A DNA stretch of 64,000 nt from Nemesobacter sp965249045. GTDB taxonomy: Bacteria > Desulfobacterota_D > UBA1144 > Nemesobacterales > Nemesobacteraceae. Numbering within the stretch: the first letter of the stretch is position 1; each line of letters opens with the position of its first letter. The DNA is taken from positions 1-64,000 of the forward strand of contig OZ252213.1 of NCBI GenBank assembly GCA_965249045.1. Direction: 5' to 3'. The notes under the pieces were generated by a model. The model did no database searches, was not told the DNA's origin, and saw nothing but the letters and a program-made list of their open reading frames with translations. Of this stretch, positions 24,805 through 33,612 are shown in pieces. The position numbers and the translations under genes are program-made.

Positions 24805-25901
24805 GAGAAGGAGCGGCGGCAACCGTGAGAAGAATGGCTGCGGATATAGAATTGCAGGAACATCCGATGTTCTACAAGAATCTTCTGGATTCGCTTCCCG
24901 AGGGAGTAATAGTAGCTGACAGGGACCTCAACATAATCTCCGTGAACGAGCCGTCTGAAACCATACTCAATATCTCAAGACGCAAGACCGTGGGAAACCA
25001 TATCTCCAGATTTCTGCCGGAAGAAATAACCAACCTCTGCAGCAGAGCCGTAAAGGAAGAAAGAGTCGTGCAGGAAAACGACCTGCTCTTCAGCATATCC
25101 AAAGACTCGTCAATCAATGTGGAATGCACGGCATCTCCAATACACGGGAACGACGGCAGAATGAACGGACTCGTAATCCAGATAAGAAACACGGAAAAGA
25201 TGAACATGATGTCCATCATTAGCAGAAACTGCAGCCTTGAAGAAAATTACGAAACCCTGGTAAGAGGGCTTGCGCACGAAATCAGAAATCCTCTGAGCGG
25301 CATAAGGGGAGCGGCGCAGCTTCTAAACGGAACACTGTCGAAAACGGAGAAAAGCCGGTGTTCGAAGATAATAATAAAGGAAGTGGAAAGACTGAAAGAT
25401 CTGGTCGATAGACTCGTGAAACCGTCATCGGTTTCAACGCAGCATCTAATGTCGGTGGATATAAATGAAATTCTAATTGACATAATATTCCTCGAATCGA
25501 ATCTTAATAAAAACATCAAATTCAAGCACAAGCTCGACATTACCATTCCTCCCGTACCAGGCGACTATAACTCCCTGAAACAGGTGTTCATAAACATCAT
25601 CCAGAATGCGGTGAGTTCGATCAAGGGCAACGGGCAGATAACGGTCAGCACCAAGTGGGTCACGGATTACAAGATACGCAATAAACACACGGTCTTGATC
25701 TCCGTAAAGGACAACGGAACCGGCATACAGAAAAAAGACCTGAAAAAAATATTCACCCCGTTTTTTTCGGGCAAAAAGAAAGGAACAGGGCTTGGTCTTT
25801 TTATATCAAGCCAGGTAGTAGCTAAATACGGAGGAATAATTAGGGCGGAGAGTGCGGAGGGAAAGGGCTCCGAATTCAAGATACAGCTCCCGGCAAGCTA
25901 A
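24801..25901 (+). CDS. ntrB: NtrB-type nitrogen-sensing histidine kinase
   Basis: A 366-residue soluble sensor kinase: PAS domain (about 25-130), HisKA with phospho-acceptor His159 in GLAHEIRNPLSG, then the ATPase with the N box INIIQNAVSSI, DNGTGI and GTGLGLFI. No membrane segment, as in NtrB/GlnL. It phosphorylates the NtrC encoded 71 bp downstream. It starts within the hom stop codon, so it is translated from a polycistronic message. The pairing with a sigma-54 activator and the glnK-glnA genes nearby supports the nitrogen assignment. Confidence 0.88.
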   Translation: MREGAAATVRRMAADIELQEHPMFYKNLLDSLPEGVIVADRDLNIISVNEPSETILNISRRKTVGNHISRFLPEEITNLCSRAVKEERVVQENDLLFSISKDSSINVECTASPIHGNDGRMNGLVIQIRNTEKMNMMSIISRNCSLEENYETLVRGLAHEIRNPLSGIRGAAQLLNGTLSKTEKSRCSKIIIKEVERLKDLVDRLVKPSSVSTQHLMSVDINEILIDIIFLESNLNKNIKFKHKLDITIPPVPGDYNSLKQVFINIIQNAVSSIKGNGQITVSTKWVTDYKIRNKHTVLISVKDNGTGIQKKDLKKIFTPFFSGKKKGTGLGLFISSQVVAKYGGIIRAESAEGKGSEFKIQLPAS

Positions 25902-25972
25902 TAATTATCTGCCCCTTTCCAGCCTGGGAAAAACAACGTGACGCGCGACACACTGTCTAGAGAAACCAGATC

Positions 25973-27388
25973 ATGAAGAACCGTATCTTAATAGCCGACG
26001 ACGAAGAAGACATCAGGTGGATACTCGAGACATCTCTTAAGAAGTCGGGATTTGAAGTTGAGTGTGCCGAAAATGGAGAGGATGCCGTGCGAAAAGCCTG
26101 CGAGGAAGCGTACTCCCTGATTCTTCTTGACATAAACATGCCGGATATGAACGGGTTTGAGGTTCTCACCCAGCTTAGAAACAGGAAAATTGACTCACCC
26201 ATAATATTCATTACCGCGCAGAACACTGTCAGTAACGCCATAGGTTCAATGCAGCTCGGCGCCTATGATTACCTGACCAAGCCGTTTGACCTTGAAGAGG
26301 TAAAACTCTTTGCCGAGCGGGCAATAAAAAACTACGTTGCCGGAAGAAAAATAAGACTGTCTGAAGATTCCGAGGAGAATATCTCGTTTGAAGAAATAGT
26401 CGGCAGTTCGCCCGACATGCTGAACGTATACAAGCTTATCGGTCGTACCGCCTCCAAGAACATCACCGTTCTGATAACAGGAGAAAGCGGTACAGGAAAA
26501 GAACTTATCGCAAGAGCTATCCATTATAACAGTCCGAGAAGAAAAAAAAGCCTGGTATCCGTAAACATATCCGCGATTCCCAAGGAACTTATCGAAAGCG
26601 AACTGTTCGGATACGAAAAAGGGGCGTTTACAGGCGCCGCCGCATTGAAGAAGGGAAGATTCGAGGAAGCTGACGGCGGAACCCTTCACATAGACGAAAT
26701 AGGCGACCTTTCAACAGACCTGCAGTCAAAGCTCCTAAGAGCTATCGAGGAGAAGCAGATCTACCGACTCGGCAGCGAAAAACCGGTCTCTGTTGACCCG
26801 AGAATAATCGCGAGCACGAATAAAAACTTAAAAGATGCCGTCAGGGGAGGTTCTTTCAGAGAGGATCTGTTCTACAGACTTAACGTCATAAGCGTAAACC
26901 TCCCCCCTCTCAGAAAGAGAAAAGAGGACATAAGCGAACTGTTGAGACATTTTCTGAAGAAACATTCTGCGGAATTTGGCACTGAGAAGAAGGTCTTCTC
27001 TCGTGAAGCGGAGCAATTGCTGATTACCCACAACTGGCCCGGAAACGTAAGAGAACTTGAAAACACCATAAAACGTCTTCTGGTTTTAAGTCCCGACAGT
27101 ATAATAAGCGCGGAGGAGACGAAAGAAGCCATCGATTCGCAAACCGGTTACGGGGAAACAGAAGTGACGGAGAGGAAGACTGAAGAACTTGTACGCATGA
27201 TGGTAGAAAATTCGGACTTCTCCATGCAGAAAGTTCACGAGCAGGTAATCGGCAAAGTTGAAAAACAGTTAATCGAAACCATTCTCGCAAAGACTGACGG
27301 AAACATGAAACAGGCGGCAACGATACTGGGAATAAACAGAAACACCCTGTCAAAAAAGATAAATGATCTAGGGATAGAAAAGAGTTGA
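25973..27388 (+). CDS. ntrC: NtrC-type sigma-54-dependent response regulator
   Basis: A 471-residue transcription activator: receiver domain with phospho-acceptor Asp53 in LLDINMPD, AAA+ domain with Walker A GESGTGKE, the sigma-54-contacting GAFTGA loop, Walker B GGTLHIDEI, and a C-terminal Fis-type helix-turn-helix (KQAATILGINRNTLSKKI). It is activated by NtrB and drives RNA polymerase-sigma-54 at nitrogen promoters. A site matching the NtrC consensus lies upstream of glnK at 28119. It is convergent with rnc, with stop codons 3 bp apart. Confidence 0.92.
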   Translation: MKNRILIADDEEDIRWILETSLKKSGFEVECAENGEDAVRKACEEAYSLILLDINMPDMNGFEVLTQLRNRKIDSPIIFITAQNTVSNAIGSMQLGAYDYLTKPFDLEEVKLFAERAIKNYVAGRKIRLSEDSEENISFEEIVGSSPDMLNVYKLIGRTASKNITVLITGESGTGKELIARAIHYNSPRRKKSLVSVNISAIPKELIESELFGYEKGAFTGAAALKKGRFEEADGGTLHIDEIGDLSTDLQSKLLRAIEEKQIYRLGSEKPVSVDPRIIASTNKNLKDAVRGGSFREDLFYRLNVISVNLPPLRKRKEDISELLRHFLKKHSAEFGTEKKVFSREAEQLLITHNWPGNVRELENTIKRLLVLSPDSIISAEETKEAIDSQTGYGETEVTERKTEELVRMMVENSDFSMQKVHEQVIGKVEKQLIETILAKTDGNMKQAATILGINRNTLSKKINDLGIEKS

Positions 27389-27391
27389 AGC

Positions 27392-28048
27392 TTAATAACC
27401 AAGCTTTCTGAGCGCATCACGGGCCGCAGACTGCTCAGACTGCCTTTTACTCCTGCCCTTGCCCATGCCCTTCAGGTCGGAATGAACTCTGACCTCTACG
27501 GTGAAAGTCGTTTCATGCGGAGGGCCTTCTTCGCTTAGAACCCTGTACTCCGGCATCCGTCCGAAGGTGCTCTGGGAAACTTCCTGAAGTTCCGTTTTGC
27601 TGTCGCGGGGGAAATTGTTTTCTTCGATAGCGTCTTGAAACAGTCGAGAGATCACCTCGAAAGTCTTCTCGTAGCCCGCATCAAGATACAACGCCCCTAT
27701 AAGCGCCTCAAAAGCGTTTGCGTTGTTTGACTCCCTTTTCCTTCCCCCGGTACTTTCCTCGCCTTTTCCAAGCCTCATCTGTTTTCCCAGACCAAGCGCA
27801 TCGGCATATTTTGCAAAATTCGCACCGCTTACCACGCGACTTCTGATCTTGGAGAGATCGCCCTCGGTGCATGAAGGGTACTTTTCGTAAAGCAGCACGC
27901 TTACCACGCATCCCAGCAGCGCGTCTCCGAGAAACTCGAGTCTCTCGTTGCTAGGGCATGAGAACTCGTTTGAGTATGAACTGTGGGTAAGCGCCGTCTC
28001 AAGAAGAGAAAGATCTTTGAACTTGTAACCAAGTTTCCGGTGAGTCAT
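27392..28048 (-). CDS. rnc: Ribonuclease III
   Basis: Double-stranded RNA endonuclease for rRNA and mRNA processing; 218 residues. It has the RNase III signature NERLEFLGDALLG, the second catalytic cluster NANAFEALIGALYLDAGY, and a C-terminal dsRBD ending in SKRQSEQSAARDALRKLG. Complete, with the start at 28048. It is inserted on the opposite strand between ntrC and glnK. Confidence 0.95.
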   Translation of the reverse strand: MTHRKLGYKFKDLSLLETALTHSSYSNEFSCPSNERLEFLGDALLGCVVSVLLYEKYPSCTEGDLSKIRSRVVSGANFAKYADALGLGKQMRLGKGEESTGGRKRESNNANAFEALIGALYLDAGYEKTFEVISRLFQDAIEENNFPRDSKTELQEVSQSTFGRMPEYRVLSEEGPPHETTFTVEVRVHSDLKGMGKGRSKRQSEQSAARDALRKLGY

Positions 28049-28118
28049 TGGGAAAAAATATCATTAACAACATTCAAAATCAATTTTGCCGCCCGAGTGT
28101 TCAAATTTTAAGATTTTA

Positions 28119-28135
28119 TGCACAATAAACGTGCA
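28119..28135 (+). promoter_or_regulatory. NtrC-binding site (enhancer-like dyad)
   Basis: TGCAC-N7-GTGCA, an exact match to the half-sites and spacing of the enterobacterial NtrC consensus. It lies about 215 bp upstream of the putative sigma-54 promoter and 276 bp upstream of glnK, a normal distance for an enhancer. It also sits 71 bp upstream of the rnc start. Confidence 0.7.
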
Positions 28136-28333
28136 CCCTCGGAAAAATACAAAATGCCACTTGAGGAAAAAAGAGATTTTTTTGCAAACAAGAATATAAA
28201 TCGCGTCGCTTCTGAATCCTAGGAATATTCAATGATAGAAGTTAATTGCAAAACAAAAAACTTCCCCTTCGCAAAAGAAACAGTTATTTTATACGCCGGT
28301 TTAAAGAACCAGTTCACTTCAAAACGAAACAAA

Positions 28334-28348
28334 TGGTATATTTCTTGA
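28334..28348 (+). promoter_or_regulatory. Possible sigma-54 promoter of glnK-glnA
   Basis: TGGTATATTTCTTGA has the -24 GG and a -12 dinucleotide GA (consensus GC) with the required ten-base separation. Transcription would start near 28360, leaving a leader of about 35 bases before the glnK ATG. The one mismatch at the key -12 position keeps this tentative. Confidence 0.4.
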
Positions 28349-28394
28349 TACTTTAATGTAGCTGAATAAATATGCTTAGGAGGATTTTATTACC

Positions 28395-28733
28395 ATGAAG
28401 AAAATAGAGGCCATTATCAAACCGTTCAAACTAGAGGACGTGAAGGAAGCTCTCCGGGAGATAGGAATTCAAGGTCTGACAGTTGTTGAGGTAAAGGGGT
28501 TCGGTCGTCAGAAAGGTCATACGGAACTTTACAGGGGCGCAGAATACGTCATCGACTTTCTCCCTAAAATAAAGCTGGAAATAGTAGTTTCCGAGGATAT
28601 GGTCTCCAAGGTAATCGAGACCATAAGAGAAAGTGCGAAAACCGGCAAGATAGGAGACGGAAAGATATTCATCTTCCCGGCCGAGGACGTAATAAGAATC
28701 AGAACTGGAGAAAGAGGCGAGGATGCTATATAA
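28395..28733 (+). CDS. glnK: Nitrogen regulatory protein PII
   Basis: A 112-residue PII trimer subunit that senses 2-oxoglutarate and ATP/ADP and controls NtrB, glutamine synthetase adenylylation and ammonium transport. The T-loop reads TELYRGAEYVIDFLPK, with the uridylylation target Tyr51 conserved. The C-terminal GKIFIFPAEDVIRIRTGE is typical. Strong AGGAGG 11 bases before the ATG. It lies 61 bp upstream of glnA, a classical glnB/glnK-glnA operon; glnB versus glnK cannot be settled from sequence alone. Confidence 0.94.
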   Translation: MKKIEAIIKPFKLEDVKEALREIGIQGLTVVEVKGFGRQKGHTELYRGAEYVIDFLPKIKLEIVVSEDMVSKVIETIRESAKTGKIGDGKIFIFPAEDVIRIRTGERGEDAI

Positions 28734-28794
28734 TTAGCGCCCGTACCAAAGAACTTCTCTCTGGGAACAACAGCATTAAGGAGGATAATTGATC

Positions 28795-30246
28795 ATGCCT
28801 ACTGACAACAAGTTGGGCCAGCTTGCTCTTCCGAAAAAGCCAGCTGAAGTAATAAAGTTCATAAAAGATTACGAGATTGAGTTTGTCGATCTCAGGTTTC
28901 TTGATTTTATAGGGATGTGGCAGCACTTCACCATACCAGCGGATGAAGTGGACAAGTCGTTTTTTGAAAACGGCTTGGGTTTTGACGGTTCAAGCATCAG
29001 GGGCTGGCAGGCGATTAACGCAAGCGACATGCTCCTGATTCCGGATGCCACCACCTGCAAGCGCGATCCCTTTATGCAGGCCGAGACCCTTGCCGTAATA
29101 TGTAATATCGAAGATCCTATAACGAGGGAACCTTATACTAGAGACCCAAGAAACATAGCGAGAAAAGCTATTTCTTTCATGCAGGGCACAAAGATTGCGG
29201 ACACGGCCTTCTTTGGTCCTGAACTGGAATTCTTCATTTTTGACGATGTCAGATATGATCAGAGTCCCAGCGCCGGATACTACTTCATAGATTCGGAGGA
29301 AGGCATCTGGAATTCCGGGGCTGATGAACAGCCGAACCTCGGTCATAAACTCAGGCACAAAGAAGGCTATTTTCCCACGCCTCCTTCAGACAGCATGCAC
29401 GACATACGTTCCGAAATGGTGAGCGTGCTTTTAAGCCTGGGTATTTCCATTGAAGCCCACCACCATGAGGTTGCGACAGCGGGACAGGCGGAAATTGACA
29501 TGCGCTTTGCGCCCATGGTCCAGATGGGAGACAACATGAAATGGTACAAGTACGTGGTAAAGAACGTTGCCCGGGAACACGGGAAAACGGCCACTTTCAT
29601 GCCAAAGCCCGTTTTTGACGACAACGGTTCCGGAATGCATGTTCACCAGTCCTTGTGGAAGAACGGAAAGCCTCTTTTCGCAGGAAAAGGGTATGCGGGA
29701 CTAAGCAACTTGGCTATGCACTACGTGGGCGGGATACTGAAACACGCAAGGGCCATATGCGCATTCAGCAATCCTATAACGAATTCTTACAGGAGACTTG
29801 TTCCCGGGTTCGAAGCTCCCGTGAACCTTGCCTATTCGGCGAGAAACAGAAGCGCCGGGGTAAGAATTCCCATGTATTCGCCGAACCCCAAGTCAAAAAG
29901 AATTGAAGTCCGGTTCCCCGATCCCTCGTGTAACGGTTATCTGACGTTTTCCGCTATGCTGATGGCCGGACTCGACGGAATCGAAAACAAGATCAATCCG
30001 GGAGACCCGCTGGATAAGGATATCTACGCGTTGGGACTCGAAGAACTCAAAAACATTCCTTCCGTACCCGGTTCGCTTGAAGAGGCCGTCAAGGCTCTTG
30101 AAGACGATCATGAGTTTCTGCTCAAAGGAGGCGTGTTCACAGAAGATGTGATCGAGACATGGATTGACTACAAAACGGAAAACGAAATCAACCCGATCAG
30201 GCTGAGACCCGTACCGTACGAGTTCATGCTTTATTACGACGTATAA
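28795..30246 (+). CDS. glnA: Glutamine synthetase type I
   Basis: ATP-dependent amidation of glutamate to glutamine, dodecameric, 483 residues from ATG 28795. AAGGAGG lies ten bases upstream; a TTG at 28789 would add two residues. It has the latch and active-site regions LGFDGSSIRGW, GPELEFFIF, NGSGMHVHQSLW, NPITNSYRRLVPGFEAP and IEVRFPDPSCN. A tyrosine at the adenylylation position (DKDIYALGLEEL) points to the beta subtype regulated by covalent adenylylation. It is co-transcribed with the PII gene and followed by a strong terminator. Confidence 0.96.
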   Translation: MPTDNKLGQLALPKKPAEVIKFIKDYEIEFVDLRFLDFIGMWQHFTIPADEVDKSFFENGLGFDGSSIRGWQAINASDMLLIPDATTCKRDPFMQAETLAVICNIEDPITREPYTRDPRNIARKAISFMQGTKIADTAFFGPELEFFIFDDVRYDQSPSAGYYFIDSEEGIWNSGADEQPNLGHKLRHKEGYFPTPPSDSMHDIRSEMVSVLLSLGISIEAHHHEVATAGQAEIDMRFAPMVQMGDNMKWYKYVVKNVAREHGKTATFMPKPVFDDNGSGMHVHQSLWKNGKPLFAGKGYAGLSNLAMHYVGGILKHARAICAFSNPITNSYRRLVPGFEAPVNLAYSARNRSAGVRIPMYSPNPKSKRIEVRFPDPSCNGYLTFSAMLMAGLDGIENKINPGDPLDKDIYALGLEELKNIPSVPGSLEEAVKALEDDHEFLLKGGVFTEDVIETWIDYKTENEINPIRLRPVPYEFMLYYDV

Positions 30247-30271
30247 AGAAACAGAATCCGAAAACAGAAAA

Positions 30272-30302
30272 GGGCGCCTTTTTTAAGGCGCCCTTTTTTT
30301 TT
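30272..30302 (+). terminator. Rho-independent terminator after glnA
   Basis: GGGCGCCTT, a TTTT loop, AAGGCGCCC, then an uninterrupted run of nine T. A 9 bp GC-rich stem beginning 25 bases after the glnA stop. It ends the glnK-glnA transcript. Confidence 0.95.
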
Positions 30303-30338
30303 GCTTTTGACAAACCATATCATTTACGGAGTCGCGAC

Positions 30339-30739
30339 ATGAAACCGAAACTGGCAATTATCACCCTGGGAGTCACCGACATTGCGGTGGCAAAAAAGTT
30401 TTATGAGCAGGGAATGGGCTTGATACCCGAGAAAGAGTCATCTGATACAATCACCTTCTACGATATGAACGGCGTATTGCTGTCCCTTTATCCGAAAGAC
30501 AAGCTGGCCGAAGATGTAACTGTCTCGGCGGGAGGAAGTGGGTTTTCCGGTGTGACAATCGCGCATAACGAGCCGAGCAAAGAAGAAGTGCACAAGGTGA
30601 TAGAGGAGGCACGCAGTGCAGGTGCTAGATTATAAAGGAACCGCAGGATGTGTTCTGGGGCGGTTACTCAGGGTATTTCGAGGATCCCGACGGCCATCTC
30701 TGGGAAATTGCCTACAACCCGTTTACCGATTTGACATAA
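30339..30739 (+). pseudogene. VOC (glyoxalase-like) protein gene with a frameshift
   Basis: The first 98 residues (KLAIITLGVTDIAVAKKFYEQGMGL onward) form the N-terminal part of a vicinal-oxygen-chelate protein and stop at TAA 30633-30635. The missing end (EPQDVFWGGYSGYFEDPDGH, then LWEIAYNPF) is perfectly readable in another frame up to 30739. One missing base in the TTATAAAGG stretch would restore GARLIKEPQ. So this is either a recent one-base deletion or a sequencing error. The family includes glyoxalase I and bleomycin-resistance-like proteins. Confidence 0.85.
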
Positions 30740-30866
30740 AGAAGTCACCCTTCTAGAAGAGGAGAACCAAAGAATATATTATTGCTCTAGTGCTGGTGCG
30801 TAGTAAAGCGACTCTGTCCGGTTCTCTGTTTTTCAAGCACTTCGCCGGTTAAAGCGCTAAAACGTT

Positions 30867-30954
<88 letters not shown>

Positions 30955-30956
30955 TC

Positions 30957-32048
30957 TTATCTTTCTCTCCAAGACACCATGGTCGGATACGAATTCTTCT
31001 TTCTCAGGTTTTTACGTATAACGGCCCGAATCTCTCTTGACACGGGGATTCCACCCCCCACTATGCCGGTGGAAACAGCAGTATAGACATCGCTTTTCCC
31101 GCCCTTAAGAACCACCCCCGAGATACCGGAGCTTATATTCATACTGGAGTCCACTCCCTTTAAAATCTTCTTGGTTTCACTGGCAGATATAATCCTCTTG
31201 GTGCTCCTGCGCGTTATTACCTCGTCGGCCATTCTCCTAACAAGGCTGTCTTTTAGTTCCTGGGAATTGCTCTCCCTCTCGGTGACTGAGACTCCGGCAG
31301 CTTTAATGGTAGCCATTATCACCGTTTTTGAAGCGGTGCTGAAATTCACCTTCTTGTCGTTAGGATACACGGTCAGATAGTCCCTGACCTTGAAAAAGAA
31401 GTCCTTATCCATCCCCTGAATCATCCTAATTTCCTCGACGCTGTCAAGCTGCCCATCCTTAATATAATAAGGGTTTTCAAGCTTCGCGTAATAGGCCGCA
31501 GCGGCACCATCTGGGTCCTGATCGTTTCCGGCCCCCCGCGCCGCCCCGTCAAGCCAGTTTACAAGGCTCGCCACGAAGAGATCGGCCTTCTCCGTCTCCA
31601 CTCCGAGAAAGCGGAAAAGTTCATTTAGCTGCGTACGGACCTGAAAATCCACTCGGTTTGATTTCTGATCCACAAGCGCGTTAAGGTTGACTTTTGATCT
31701 CTCGTCTATGACCTCAAGGGATATGTTTCCGGATCCGATGGGAAAAGAACTGACGGAAAGTCTCCAGCCACCGGCGCCGTTCTGCGATTTTATTGCCTGC
31801 GCGAGCACTCCCTTGGGCACTGGAATTCCCTCAAGGGTTTTTTTTCTCAGGATTCCTCGCACGACTCTGACTCCTGATTTCGCGATATGCCTTGCCTGCA
31901 CATCGCTTGAACTGTTGACGGAAATCTCGTAACTCACGCGGGTCGAGTATATGAAATCAATCACAATCGTGGACAGTATCGCAATCGTTATGACGACGAT
32001 AACAAGTACTATTCCTCTCTGCGCTCCTTTTGAATCTGCTCTTTGCAT
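30957..32048 (-). CDS. gspK: Type II secretion minor pseudopilin GspK
   Basis: The largest minor pseudopilin (363 residues), capping the pseudopilus tip with GspI and GspJ. The prepilin peptidase site is QRG followed by IVLVIVVITIAIL, lacking Glu5 as expected for GspK. The remainder is the large alpha-helical insertion domain (NLNALVDQKS, DGAARGAGNDQDPDG). Start at 32048, abutting gspJ. It is the last gsp gene in this operon; gspL and gspM do not follow, and the tRNA-Leu comes next. Confidence 0.92.
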   Translation of the reverse strand: MQRADSKGAQRGIVLVIVVITIAILSTIVIDFIYSTRVSYEISVNSSSDVQARHIAKSGVRVVRGILRKKTLEGIPVPKGVLAQAIKSQNGAGGWRLSVSSFPIGSGNISLEVIDERSKVNLNALVDQKSNRVDFQVRTQLNELFRFLGVETEKADLFVASLVNWLDGAARGAGNDQDPDGAAAAYYAKLENPYYIKDGQLDSVEEIRMIQGMDKDFFFKVRDYLTVYPNDKKVNFSTASKTVIMATIKAAGVSVTERESNSQELKDSLVRRMADEVITRRSTKRIISASETKKILKGVDSSMNISSGISGVVLKGGKSDVYTAVSTGIVGGGIPVSREIRAVIRKNLRKKNSYPTMVSWRER

Positions 32049-32720
32049 TCAGTCAGCCACCGGTATAGCAACAATCATGGAATGGATTTCCTCTTGACCC
32101 CCGTCTCCAACAAGAATAATCTGGACCTGAACGGCTTCGGGAAATCCTCGCATAACGGACGAATCCCACTCCCACACTTTTTGCCCGTTAGCCAAGCCTG
32201 GCGATCGTTCGGCAAGAAAATTCACCCGGAAACTAAGAACCCTCTCCGAAATCGGGTACGCGGCTCCGGCTTCATCGTTTCCGATCCAGTAATTATCCTT
32301 CCTCATAAGAGCAAACATATCCTCGTGCTCGCCTCTAAGTGGAACCACGTAGTAGGATATCTCGCTCTGGCCGGATTGAGTGGAATAATGCGTGGGGTCC
32401 TTCGCAAAAGAGGTAAAAACAATCCTGCTGTTCTCCCCCTCGAGCCTCCCTGTAAAATAGCGGTAGGCGGAAGAAGAAGTTCCGGAGTTGATACTACCTC
32501 TGGGAAATGCATTCACCAGGTCATGGCGCATCTTAAGCAGGATAGTGTTTGCCTCCTGGATCAGCTCGTTCTCCGTTTCTACCCTGCGTTTGGCGGTTAT
32601 TAGCTGGGAAAAAGAACTATAGAGCATCGTAAGCACGATGACCGTTATACTAACGGAGATAAGAACCTCTATAAGTGTAAAACCGCTTTCATTACCCCGA
32701 ATCGACGAAGTTGATTTCAT
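32049..32720 (-). CDS. gspJ: Type II secretion minor pseudopilin GspJ
   Basis: A 223-residue pseudopilin with the class III signal SGFTLIEVLISVSI, including Glu5, and a beta-rich C-terminal domain. Forms the tip complex with GspI and GspK. It overlaps gspI by 29 bp and is directly adjacent to gspK, indicating coupled translation. Confidence 0.92.
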   Translation of the reverse strand: MKSTSSIRGNESGFTLIEVLISVSITVIVLTMLYSSFSQLITAKRRVETENELIQEANTILLKMRHDLVNAFPRGSINSGTSSSAYRYFTGRLEGENSRIVFTSFAKDPTHYSTQSGQSEISYYVVPLRGEHEDMFALMRKDNYWIGNDEAGAAYPISERVLSFRVNFLAERSPGLANGQKVWEWDSSVMRGFPEAVQVQIILVGDGGQEEIHSMIVAIPVAD

Positions 32721-33066
32721 AGCTCTCCTCCCCGTCGTCCCAAGTTATAAGAACACTGACTATGTTCATTTTCGCTTCGAATTGCGGCAAATTGTAGGGA
32801 GCGACCACGATATGCCACTCAAAACCCGGATGATTATCAAACTTTCCGCTTCTTTCAGAATCCAAGGGGAGCCCCTCGGCGTCAATCCGGGAAGCTATCT
32901 CGTCAGCGAGGCTCGTGGCAATCAGATAGCTTGTGGACTTTGTGGCAAGATTGATATTATGGCCTACGATGCCAAGGATTGAGACCATCGCGAAGGAAAG
33001 CAACGCCACGGCGACCATGACTTCAAGCAACGTGAATCCGCAAACGCTTTTTTTCGAGACCTTCAT
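32692..33066 (-). CDS. gspI: Type II secretion minor pseudopilin GspI
   Basis: A 124-residue pseudopilin with the prepilin peptidase motif CGFTLLEVMVAVALLSFAMV and a short C-terminal domain (VLITWDDGEESYEI). Initiates tip-complex assembly with GspJ. Its position between gspH and gspJ is canonical. Confidence 0.92.
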   Translation of the reverse strand: MKVSKKSVCGFTLLEVMVAVALLSFAMVSILGIVGHNINLATKSTSYLIATSLADEIASRIDAEGLPLDSERSGKFDNHPGFEWHIVVAPYNLPQFEAKMNIVSVLITWDDGEESYEINFVDSG

Positions 33067-33078
33067 CCCGTTTTTTCC

Positions 33079-33612
33079 CTACTGCTCCGCTATACTCTGA
33101 AGCCGGTTGTTAAATTCGACGTACTTGTCAAAAACTTTCGTGGCTCCGGTGTAGGGGTTGGTGGAAAGCGTGAAAAAATTATCTTTACCAGTTCTCAGGT
33201 GAATAACCGCCGAGTCAACAATCCCCGTTGGCAGGAAAAGTATAAACGCGTCTCTTCCAGAACCGACTTTACCCTGGGTTCTCTCAGTCTGTATATCGCT
33301 GAAAGAAACTCCGCTTGGAAGCTTTTTGCGCCCGTGCCCGGAACCCTCTTCCGAGGTAAACTGGTTTCCCTGAAGAACCTCCACCCAGTATTCCCCGGCA
33401 TCAATATCGAAAGAAAGCTTGTATATCCGTTTTTCAAAAACGGACTTGCTGTACAGGTATCTTATCGTCGTGACAAGTCCTCTTGAAGCGCTGCGCAGGC
33501 TCATGTCACCCGTTTTGAAAACCCGCGGCATCGCCACGGAGAAAAAAGCTCCGAGCAGAAAAACTACCACCATGATTTCAATTAAGGTAAAACCCGCGGA
33601 TTTTCTTCTCAT
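33079..33612 (-). CDS. gspH: Type II secretion minor pseudopilin GspH
   Basis: A 177-residue pseudopilin with AGFTLIEIMVVVFLLG and a beta-sandwich C-terminal domain. It links the tip complex to the major pseudopilin shaft. It overlaps gspG by 4 bp. Confidence 0.91.
   Translation of the reverse strand: MRRKSAGFTLIEIMVVVFLLGAFFSVAMPRVFKTGDMSLRSASRGLVTTIRYLYSKSVFEKRIYKLSFDIDAGEYWVEVLQGNQFTSEEGSGHGRKKLPSGVSFSDIQTERTQGKVGSGRDAFILFLPTGIVDSAVIHLRTGKDNFFTLSTNPYTGATKVFDKYVEFNNRLQSIAEQ

Larger units (their letters stand above)
28049..28394. other. AT-rich intergenic region upstream of glnK
   Basis: A 346 bp divergent gap between rnc and glnK. It contains an NtrC-type dyad (28119-28135), a sigma-54-like GG-N10-GA element (28334-28348), and the glnK ribosome site AGGAGG (28378-28383). 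No coding region is seen. Confidence 0.7.

Noticed and set aside
28209..28235. Second sigma-54-like GG-N10-GA near GGAATATTCAATGA
   Set aside because: Lacks the TTG-type -12 context and is too far from glnK; the element at 28334 is better.
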